DNA of 6,868 bases from Candidatus Bipolaricaulota bacterium (GTDB taxonomy: Bacteria > Bipolaricaulota > Bipolaricaulia > UBA7950 > UBA9294): contig JAUWNS010000126.1 of NCBI GenBank assembly GCA_030612485.1, positions 1-6,868 on the forward strand. The letters are read 5' to 3'. Below are positions 1-5,660 of this stretch, piece after piece. Numbering within the stretch: position 1 is the stretch's first letter; every line of letters begins with the position of its first letter. The notes beneath the pieces were generated by a model. The model made no database searches. It was not told the DNA's origin and saw only the letters and a program-made list of their open reading frames with translations. A program made the position numbers and the translations under genes.

Positions 1-747
1 GAGGCGTTTCACCTCGGGGTGAGTCGCTCCGAGTACGATGTAGAGCAGGTCAGGGAACTCTTTTACCACTTTAGAGATCGCTTCGATCGCCACTTCGATT
101 CCCTTATTGGGGTTGAGCAGGCCGAAGGTGAGGATCACCCGGCGACCCTCAGCCTGGAATTGATCCTTCGTGTAGACAGGGTCGAGGAATGGTATGTCCG
201 GTGCTCCGTGGTGGATCAAAAGGATCTTCTCCCGTGGGACATCGTAGACATCCACCAGCAGCTCGATCGCCCTCTGTGCCATTACCACCACCAGCGTGGA
301 ATGCGCGCAGACGGCCTTCAACGTCTCCAACTGCCCGGGAGTCGGTTCTTGGAGGACGGTAGGGAGCGTTGTCACCACTGGCCTCGTCAGGCGACTGAGG
401 AGATCAATGACGTACGCCCCATCGTCGCCGCCGAAGATACCAAACTCGTGTTGCAGGCTGATGACGTCCGCAGCGGAGAGGTTGAGGAAATCGGCTGCAC
501 CCCGGTAATCCATCCTGTGCTGAGCCTGAATCTCAAACTGGACCTCCGGGCCGTAATTGTAGATCCCTCCTTTGTTACTCAGGGCGACCACACGTACGGT
601 CTCGCCCGTGCCAACGGTCTCTCCTTGCAGTTGAGCGATGCTCTGTCCCAAGTCGTGGGTGAACGTTCCGATTCCACACTGGCGTGGGGGATAGGTTCCA
701 ACGAAGGAGACATCGATCGGCTTTAGCACCGTGTCATGATTAGCCAT
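1..747 (-). CDS. Family 4 glycosyltransferase (GT-B fold), N-terminal 249 residues; 3' end outside window
   Basis: Reading the minus strand from the ATG at 747 gives 249 uninterrupted codons to the window edge. The product looks like a retaining GT4 enzyme that transfers a sugar from a nucleotide-sugar donor in the cytoplasm. Visible motifs are YPPRQCGIGTFT (19-30, the glycine-rich N-terminal loop of this subgroup), LQHEFGIFGG (98-107), HHGAPDIPF (179-187), FGLLNPNKGIE (208-218, start of the donor-binding domain) and YIVLGATHPE (236-245). The donor-site EX7E motif would lie beyond the edge. Homologues with the YPPRQCGIGTF and LGATHPE motifs are about 400 residues, or much longer with an extra C-terminal domain. 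The start has GAGGAGGG just upstream and overlaps the preceding glycosyltransferase by 8 nt (ATGGCTAA), implying translational coupling. Donor and acceptor cannot be read from sequence; the adjacent GH130 gene makes mannose a reasonable guess. Confidence 0.93.
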   Translation of the reverse strand, partial: MANHDTVLKPIDVSFVGTYPPRQCGIGTFTHDLGQSIAQLQGETVGTGETVRVVALSNKGGIYNYGPEVQFEIQAQHRMDYRGAADFLNLSAADVISLQHEFGIFGGDDGAYVIDLLSRLTRPVVTTLPTVLQEPTPGQLETLKAVCAHSTLVVVMAQRAIELLVDVYDVPREKILLIHHGAPDIPFLDPVYTKDQFQAEGRRVILTFGLLNPNKGIEVAIEAISKVVKEFPDLLYIVLGATHPEVKRL

Positions 748-1774
748 GCTTTCCCTCCTCTTCCAGAATCATCTTATACACCTTCAGGTAGTTTTCCACC
801 ATCCGCGCCTGCGTGAAGCGCTCCTCCACCCAGGTGCGGCACGTTCTTCGATCGATGGCATCGATCTCTCGTACGCTCTCCACCGCATCCTCACTGCTTG
901 CGACCAGGAAGCCCGTCTCACCATCACGGATCAGCTCGGGCATCGACCCACGATCGATAGCGATGACCGGTGTACCACAGGCCATCGCCTCGACCACGGA
1001 GAGGCCGAACGGCTCGTCGAAGTTGATAAGGTGAAGGAGTGCGCGCGCATGGCGCAACAGATCAGACTTCTTTGCTGGATCAGCGAGACCGACATATATC
1101 ACCTGCTTTCCATCGATGTGCGGCTTGACCTTTGTCTGAAAGTATTCATCATCTTGAACGATACCCGCGATTATAAGCGGCAAGCCTGCCTTGCGTGCTA
1201 CCTGAACCGCCTCGTAAGTGCCCTTATCTTGGTGAATGCGCCCTAGGAACAGCAGATACTCATCAGGCTTTGGGCAGAACTCATACGCCGCGATTGGTAT
1301 TCCATGATAGATGGTGGCAATGTAGTCTAAGTCCGGATTACGGTCGGCGTTGCTGATTGCCACATAGTATACGCGGTGATTGTATTTTCGGTACACGGGC
1401 AGGATCTTCGGCGAGGAAAAGCCGTGGATTGTGGTAATGATCGGAGTCCGCACTAAACCTGAATAGGTGAGAGGGAGAAAATCGAAGTGGTTGTGTATCA
1501 GATCGAATTCGTCAGCATGCTCAAACACCTCTGAGATGTGTAGGCATTCCCACACTTTGGGATCGAGTTTCGGATCCTCGGAATAAGGGTGAGGGCAAAC
1601 GGCACGGAGCTTCGCCGCCGTCTTGGAGTCTCCGGTGGCAAACAAAGTCACATCCACCCCACGGGCAACCAGTCCCTCCGTGAGTAGGCTCGTCACCCAC
1701 TCCCATGGCCCATAGTGGCGTGGCGGTACACGCCACGAGATCGGGGCGAGCATAGCGATCCTCAATTTGGACAT
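740..1774 (-). CDS. Family 4 glycosyltransferase
   Basis: A complete 344-residue GT-B glycosyltransferase of family GT4. The N-terminal acceptor domain opens with a beta strand and loop (RIAMLAPISWRVPPRHYGP, 5-23) and contains HNHFD (94-98) and TTIHGF (114-119). The donor domain has YHGIP (156-160), FLGRIHQDKG (176-185) and the EX7E motif in EPFGLSVVEAMACGTPVIA, with the two glutamates at 254 and 262. SMPELI and GETGFLV (278-291) follow as expected. The ATG at 1774 is chosen because AAGGAG lies 5 nt upstream, and this site overlaps the GH130 stop codon (9-nt gap between genes). The 3' end overlaps the next glycosyltransferase by 8 nt, so it is the middle gene of an operon. No membrane segment is visible; it is probably cytoplasmic or peripherally membrane-bound. 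Sugar specificity is unknown, although pairing with GH130 suggests a mannosyl- or glucosyltransferase. Confidence 0.95.
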   Translation of the reverse strand: MSKLRIAMLAPISWRVPPRHYGPWEWVTSLLTEGLVARGVDVTLFATGDSKTAAKLRAVCPHPYSEDPKLDPKVWECLHISEVFEHADEFDLIHNHFDFLPLTYSGLVRTPIITTIHGFSSPKILPVYRKYNHRVYYVAISNADRNPDLDYIATIYHGIPIAAYEFCPKPDEYLLFLGRIHQDKGTYEAVQVARKAGLPLIIAGIVQDDEYFQTKVKPHIDGKQVIYVGLADPAKKSDLLRHARALLHLINFDEPFGLSVVEAMACGTPVIAIDRGSMPELIRDGETGFLVASSEDAVESVREIDAIDRRTCRTWVEERFTQARMVENYLKVYKMILEEEGKHG

Positions 1775-1783
1775 GGGCTCTCC

Positions 1784-2737
1784 TTACGATTGAGGGCAAG
1801 CAAGAATGTAGTCTAATAGTTGGTCCATATTGGCTGTAGCCAGGCCGACTCTGGTATCTGCAATTCCGTAGTAGATCCGGAGTTTTCCTGCCTCCTCATC
1901 GAAAATCGCTCCGGTAGGGAAGGTGACCCCTGGCACGTCGCCGCCCCGCTGATACCTGTCGCGTGGCCCCAGAACCCATTCATCACTCCTTCTTATCACT
2001 TTCCAGGGTTCCTCCAGGTCCAACAGGGCGAGGCCGACCCGGTAGAGGGCCCCTGAGGCGGTCATACGGATCCCGTGATAGATGATCAACCAGCCTTCCT
2101 GAGTTTCAATCGGCGGTGTGCCCAGGCCCACGCGCTGAGAGTCCCACCATCCGGGTCGCGTGGGGAGGAGTACCCTGTGATCGCCCCAGTGGGTGAGATC
2201 GGGGGAGAAGGAGATCCAGATATCCCCCTCTCCTCGGATGATCGGGCGATGGAGCAGGGCGTAGCGTCCCTTGAACCGCCGTGGAAAGAGGGATGCATCC
2301 TTATCCTCGGGCGGCATGATGGGGCCAACGCGGGTAAACCCTTGAAAGTCTTCTGTTAGCGCCAGTGACACGAGCGGGCCGCTGCTGGAGAATGAAACGT
2401 AGGTGATCGCGTATTGCTCGCGATCCTCCAAGAAGACGATGCGCGGATCCTCCAGGCCCCATTGTCCTTCGCGAGATTCCACCTCCGGTTTCAACGCGGG
2501 ACGTGCTTCTACTCGCCAATCGGTCTTCCCATCCTTGCTCCTGGCGATGGTGAGGTGGGAGAAGCCACGCATGTCCTCGACCCGTACGAGAAGGATCGTC
2601 TCCCCGGCCAGTTCCGTTGCCCCGGGATTGAAGGTTGCATTGGCCACATAGGGCCACTGCTCCGGGGAGAGGATAGGGTTCTTGGAGTACCGGTGAAAGA
2701 GAAAATGATCGGCGTTACGTGAAGCTTGCTTGTCCAT
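1784..2737 (-). CDS. GH130 family beta-mannoside phosphorylase/glycosidase
   Basis: A 317-residue five-bladed beta-propeller protein of glycoside hydrolase family 130. Most characterised members are phosphorylases that reversibly split beta-mannosides (Man-GlcNAc, Man-Glc, beta-1,2- or beta-1,4-mannobiose) into mannose 1-phosphate; a minority are hydrolases. Visible family motifs are NPGA (37-40), VRVEDMRGFSHLTIARSKDG (51-70), EDPRI (96-100), KDASLFPRR (146-154), HRP (163-165), GTPPIET (206-212) with GWLIIYHG (215-222), and FPTGA (273-277) with YYGIADT (289-295). Catalysis in the family uses a single acidic residue with a phosphate pocket; the retained basic residues around HRP favour a phosphorylase, but this is inference. 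There is no signal peptide, so it acts in the cytoplasm. The ATG at 2737 is chosen over an in-frame TTG at 2770 because AGGGGG sits 6 nt before it. It is the first gene of an operon with two GT4 genes, so it may supply or recycle the mannosyl units they handle. Exact substrate unresolved. Confidence 0.93.
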   Translation of the reverse strand: MDKQASRNADHFLFHRYSKNPILSPEQWPYVANATFNPGATELAGETILLVRVEDMRGFSHLTIARSKDGKTDWRVEARPALKPEVESREGQWGLEDPRIVFLEDREQYAITYVSFSSSGPLVSLALTEDFQGFTRVGPIMPPEDKDASLFPRRFKGRYALLHRPIIRGEGDIWISFSPDLTHWGDHRVLLPTRPGWWDSQRVGLGTPPIETQEGWLIIYHGIRMTASGALYRVGLALLDLEEPWKVIRRSDEWVLGPRDRYQRGGDVPGVTFPTGAIFDEEAGKLRIYYGIADTRVGLATANMDQLLDYILACPQS

Positions 2738-2743
2738 CCTGTT

Positions 2744-2749
2744 CCCCCT
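2744..2749 (-). promoter_or_regulatory. Ribosome binding site deciding the GH130 start
   Basis: AGGGGG on the minus strand, 6 nt upstream of the ATG at 2737. The alternative in-frame TTG at 2770 has only a GGAGG about 15 nt away, too distant to serve it well, so the shorter 317-residue protein is preferred. Confidence 0.75.
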
Positions 2750-2808
2750 ATGACTGTTTATTTCACGCAATTCACACTATTCTTGCCTCCGTGATCAATC
2801 AGCGTACT

Positions 2809-2817
2809 ATTATACCA
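2809..2817 (-). promoter_or_regulatory. Extended -10 promoter for the GH130-GT4-GT4 operon
   Basis: The minus strand reads TGGTATAAT, a perfect TATAAT with the TGn extension. No good -35 hexamer lies 16-18 nt upstream (best candidate TACAAG), as is usual for extended -10 promoters of the main sigma factor. Transcription would start near 2802, leaving a leader of about 65 nt before the ATG at 2737. No hairpin or riboswitch is evident in that leader. Confidence 0.65.
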
Positions 2818-2837
2818 GAACTGGGAACTCTCTTGTA

Positions 2838-3145
2838 TGTTCGCTCTTGGCGATCCTGGCGGTTCGGAGAGAGAAAGAAGCCTGCATTTCTCGCAGAAGC
2901 GCAAAGGACGGCAGAAACTGAGGACAAGCGGACTGTTGAGCAGTAGCCCTTTGGAGATCTTGGGTTGGCAAAAGACCGGAGCTATTTACGCGAATGGGAG
3001 ATTAGCTTGTTCTGGCACAAGAAACCGGCCTTCCCCTGCCTTACTAGGTTCTTTAGAAGCGAACGACTTGATTCACAGAAGCATGCTGGTTTTGCTGCAC
3101 ACCGGATTGTTACCCATTGCCAGAATACCCAAGAGAGGGGAAGAC
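2838..3145. other. Intergenic stretch without a supported gene
   Basis: Between the operon promoter and the acetyltransferase stop there are only short plus-strand frames with no recognisable motifs, no good ribosome sites and low-complexity, arginine/serine-rich translations. I see no tRNA, no rho-independent terminator and no insertion-sequence end. Apart from the imperfect inverted repeat at 2846-2906, the only structure noted is a weak echo between 2870-2889 and 3017-3033, where both encode KKPAF with different synonymous codons. Confidence 0.55.
2846..2906. repeat. Imperfect inverted repeat, likely degenerate intergenic element
   Basis: The arm at 2846-2862 (CTTGGCGATCCTGGCGG) is nearly complementary to 2890-2906 (CTCGCAGAAGCGCAAAG): about 13 of 17 positions pair, with one bulge, around a loop of about 27 nt. 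The left arm itself contains two related units, TCTTGGCGA and TCCTGGCGG. The wording resembles the intergenic repeats of the type TTGGCGxxCTTGGCGG that I recall from many environmental bacterial genomes. This is pattern recognition, not a database match. It lies just upstream of the operon promoter. Confidence 0.4.
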
Positions 3146-3685
3146 TCACTCCGCCCGCCAATCTGATTTAAGCACTGCCATGACGAGCGTGTCGTGATAT
3201 GTCCCGTTGCGGAAGTATGACTCCCGCATCGTCCCTTCGTGGACAAACCCGGCCTTCTCGTAGGCGCGCTGCGCACGTTCATTGTGCGAATAGACCTCCA
3301 GCGAGATGCGATGCAGGTTGAGTTCGTCAAATCCGTATTGGAGGATTAACTTTGCCGCCTCTAGCGCGTAGCCGTGTCCCCAGTGCTCCTTCTCTCCTAT
3401 CATGATCCCGAACTCGGCGTTGCGGTTCTGATAATCTATCTGATGTAAGCCGCAGTTACCGATGTGCAGATCTCCATCTTTCAGGGCGATCGCGAGGGAG
3501 AAGTCCTTCTCGCTCTTGTACTGACTCGTGAGCCACTCGCGTTCTAGTGTTTGGCTCATTGGGAACCGTCGCCCCAGGGTACTGAGGATCTCGGGGTCGT
3601 TGATCCACCTCATGCATCTGTCAAGATCGTCTTCCGCAAGGGATCTCAGGTAGATTTGCTCGCCGATTAGAAACGGCATGTGCAT
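3146..3685 (-). CDS. GNAT family N-acetyltransferase, RimJ/RimL-like
   Basis: A complete 179-residue GNAT acetyltransferase of the RimJ/RimL-type group (acetyltransf_3). It would move an acetyl group from acetyl-CoA to an amine. The N-terminal strand IYLRSLAEDDLDRCMRWIND (11-30) is typical. Motif A, with the pyrophosphate-binding loop, is GEKEHWGHGYALEAA (97-111). The C-terminal signature is NERAQRAYEKAGF (135-147), followed by YHDTLVMAVL (163-172). The ATG at 3685 is used because GAGAGG lies 6 nt upstream; an ATG two codons later at 3679 would be too far away. Family relatives acetylate ribosomal protein N-termini, amino acids, antibiotics or polyamines, and the substrate here cannot be told. 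It is a single-gene unit with its own promoter, separated by about 400 bp from the sugar operon, so there is no functional link visible. No terminator is evident downstream. Confidence 0.92.
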   Translation of the reverse strand: MHMPFLIGEQIYLRSLAEDDLDRCMRWINDPEILSTLGRRFPMSQTLEREWLTSQYKSEKDFSLAIALKDGDLHIGNCGLHQIDYQNRNAEFGIMIGEKEHWGHGYALEAAKLILQYGFDELNLHRISLEVYSHNERAQRAYEKAGFVHEGTMRESYFRNGTYHDTLVMAVLKSDWRAE

Positions 3686-3721
3686 GATTATCCTCTCCTG
3701 TTATCAACGTTTGCTTAACGA

Positions 3722-3750
3722 ATTATAGCCTTTCTCTAGCTATATCGCAT
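3722..3750 (-). promoter_or_regulatory. Promoter for the acetyltransferase, overlapping an inverted repeat
   Basis: The minus strand has a perfect TATAAT (3727-3722) with a weak -35 (ATGCGA, 3 of 6) 17 nt upstream. The start point would be near 3715, about 30 nt from the ATG at 3685. TATAGC (3724-3729) and GCTATA (3739-3744) form a perfect 6-bp inverted repeat with a 9-nt spacer across the -10 and spacer region, which could be an operator or chance. Confidence 0.5.
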
Positions 3751-3769
3751 AACCCGCAAAGAAGCCCTA

Positions 3770-3898
3770 TTACTCAATTGTCCCCTTGCATCCGATCAGT
3801 TGAATGATCTTCTCGTCCACGGCTTCAGGGGAGTGTTTCACTGACAAGCGGACGTATATGGATCCCTCTTCGAGCAGGGAATACTTCAACAATGACAT
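3770..3898 (-). other. Coding-like second frame at the ATPase 3' end (42 codons)
   Basis: A 42-codon frame runs from ATG (3898) to TAA (3770), overlapping the last 25 codons of the ATPase frame and passing its stop at 3825. Its translation begins MSLLKYSLLEEGSIYVRL and ends QLIGCKGTIE, with a plausible strand-then-helix composition (SPEAVDEKIIQLIG). There is no good ribosome site; the nearest AAGG is about 14 nt upstream. It may be the true ATPase C-terminus displaced by a second one-base insertion around 3864-3880, or a tiny overlapping gene, or chance. The order of frames used (one extra base each time) fits a second indel. Confidence 0.35.
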
Positions 3899-4611
3899 TG
3901 GTGCGAAATGCCTTACGAATGTTTCCTTCCGTGAGAACCTCCATCGGAGAGCCTAGAGCGAGCCATCGACCCTCATGGAGTAGCCCGATCTTCTGGGAGT
4001 ATTGGGCGGCCAGGTTGAGGTCATGAATTGCTGTAAGTACCGTTACCTGGCGCTTTGCTTGTCGTTGGATGATGTTCATGATCTGGATCTGATAGTTGAT
4101 GTCAAGGTGTGCTGTCGGTTCGTCAAGCAGCAGGATTTGGGGGTTTTGAGCAAATGCCGTTGCTAAGAATACACGCTGTCGCTCACCCCCCTGAAAGTTC
4201 CTGCATCGAACGCCGAGATAATGTAATAACATCGGCTAGATGCATCGCATCCTCAATGGTTCTCGTATCCTCGGCAGATTCCCGCGAGAACCGCCTTTGA
4301 TGAGGGTACCGCCCCATTGCCACTACTTCGCGAACGGTAAAAGCGAATCCAACCTCTCGTTCTTGCCCAACTACTGCTAAATACCGGGCGCGTTCTCGAG
4401 GGGCTAGGTCTTCTATCCGCTTCATGCCTAAGTAGACCGCACCTGCATCGGGAGAGAGAACTCCTGAGATGTTCTTGAGGAGCGTAGTCTTTCCTGACCC
4501 GTTCGGTCCTAATATAGTGAAGATCTCTCCCTCCCGCACGGTTAAGTCGATCTCATCGAGAAGAGGGGAACTGTTGTAGGAGAATCGCAATCCCTCAACT
4601 GTGATATCCAT
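3825..4611 (-). CDS. ABC transporter ATP-binding protein, FecE/BtuD/FhuC type; frameshifted
   Basis: This cytoplasmic ATPase powers import of iron chelates, heme or cobalamin. In the first frame (4611-4183) are Walker A GPNGSGKT (35-42), the Q-loop VVGQ (80-83), the family hallmark FTVREVVAMGRYPH (91-104) and the start of the signature, LSGG (139-142), followed directly by TGA. The next frame continues exactly with GGERQR, Walker B ILLLDEP, D-loop AHLD and the switch histidine in AIHDLNLAA, ending at 3825. Rejoined, it is 261 residues, normal for the family. The break is one extra base in a G6 run (4186-4191). The start ATG at 4611 overlaps the permease stop (TGATG), implying coupling; a GTG one codon earlier is possible. 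Every catalytic motif survives, so loss is recent, or the indel is a sequencing error or recoded. A second frame disturbance may lie near 3870. Confidence 0.9.
4183..4192 (-). other. Frameshift site in the ABC signature motif (G6 run followed by UGA)
   Basis: The minus strand reads TCA GGG GGG TGA GCG in the upstream frame. Removing one G gives TCA GGG GGT GAG CGA, which encodes SGGER, the expected signature. The reading frame upstream ends at this TGA, and the downstream frame carries the remainder of the conserved protein. Confidence 0.9.
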
Positions 4612-5635
4612 CACATACGTACCCCCTTTCTTTTCAAGAGGTACAGGAAGAAAGGAGCCCCGAGAAACGCCGTGATGACTCCTACCGGCATCTCGGCCGT
4701 GCTGACGACCGTGCGTGCTGCCATGTCGGCCAAGACAAGGAAGATTGCTCCAGCGATTGCTGTTGCCGGCAGGAGGAAACGGTAGTCCGGTCCGATGATC
4801 AATCGCATGATGTGCGGGATAATAAGCCCGACAAATCCGATCGTGCCGGCAAAGGCAACAGCGGATGAAGTAAGGAGTGTGGCAACTACCAATACCACAC
4901 GCTTGCTTGTCTCCGGATTGATTCCCAGGTGGAACGCCCCCTCTTCCCCCATGGAAAGAGCGTTTAGATCGCGCGAGAAGGCGATCGATATTAGGCTTCC
5001 GAGCGCAACGACCGGCGTTAATACATGTAAGTAGGCCCAATTGGCTCGTCCTAACCCTCCCATGGTCCAGAAGATGACATCGGTGATCTTTTCGCTTCCT
5101 GAGCATAGGAAGATGGTGAAGCTTGTCACGGCCGAAAAGAACGCCCCCACAGCCACTCCGGCTAGAATTAACGTGAAAACCGAGGTCTTCTTGCTCCGTT
5201 CCAGCGCCAAGCGGTAGACGATCCCCGCCGCTGAAGACCTCCGATGAAGGCCCCCAATGGGAGGAAGAGAGCCCCACGTAGATTTAATAGGATCACTAAA
5301 GAGGCTCCGGTTGAGGCGCCACTGGCAGTCCCGAGGATATACGGGCTAGCCAGTGGATTGCGGAACAACCCTTGCATAGTCCCTCCGGAGATGGCCAGTG
5401 CACAGCCGACCAGCAAGCCCAATAACACCCTCGGGAGCCTGATCTGGGAGATGATCAGGTACGAGACAGACGGAGAAGCATCCACGGAGGCTCCCCGCCC
5501 TACCAAGTAAGAAAGTGTATCTGAGATGGGGATGGGAACCGGGCCGACGATCACTCCGGCAAGGAAGGTAAGCACGGTCAAGACAAACAGTACCACGAAG
5601 ACCAACCTTCTGGAGCAAGTTCTCTTCCGGTTCAA
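4611..5635 (-). CDS. FecCD/BtuC-type ABC transporter permease; frameshifted
   Basis: Inner-membrane permease of the iron-chelate/cobalamin uptake family; a dimer would form the channel between binding protein and ATPase. The first frame (5635-5234) holds the initial membrane segment (LVFVVLFVLTVLTFLAGVIVG, 11-31), GPVPIPISDTL (31-41), and the hallmark RLPRVLLGLLVGCALAISGG (66-85) then QGLFRNPLASPYILGTASGA. The frame then turns nonsensical, while another frame resumes with SAAGIVYRLALERSKKT and runs to 4611. This includes GTIGFVGLIIPHIMRL, the ADMAAR segment and PVGVITAFLGAPFFLYLL. Restoring one base, most simply a third T at 5235-5234, gives 341 residues, typical for the family. The start is TTG at 5635 preceded by AGAGGG; an in-frame stop lies immediately upstream, so nothing earlier is possible. 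It lies 25 nt after the binding-protein gene and overlaps the ATPase start. Unrepaired, it would yield only the N-terminal third. Confidence 0.92.
5228..5240 (-). other. Frameshift site in the permease gene (one base missing)
   Basis: On the minus strand the upstream frame reads GGT CTT CAG CGG, while the coding frame downstream requires TCA GCG GCG GGG ATC. A single missing T (CTT TCA reduced to CTTCA) restores GL-SAAGIVY. The exact position of the loss could be anywhere in this short stretch. Confidence 0.85.
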
Positions 5636-5660
5636 TCAGCCCTCTTCTCGTTACCGATCG

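Noticed and set aside
19..726. 235-codon plus-strand frame
   Set aside because: No motif or ribosome site; the antisense frame is a clear GT4 glycosyltransferase continuing to the window edge.
746..1246. 166-codon plus-strand frame
   Set aside because: Antisense shadow of the complete GT4 gene; its translation shows no recognisable domain.
1784..2770. Longer GH130 protein from TTG at 2770
   Set aside because: The extra 11 residues contain the AGGGGG ribosome site for the ATG at 2737, so they are leader sequence.
2719..3171. Three overlapping plus-strand frames in the gene-free stretch
   Set aside because: Basic, serine-rich translations with no family features or good ribosome sites; they overlap promoter and repeat sequence.
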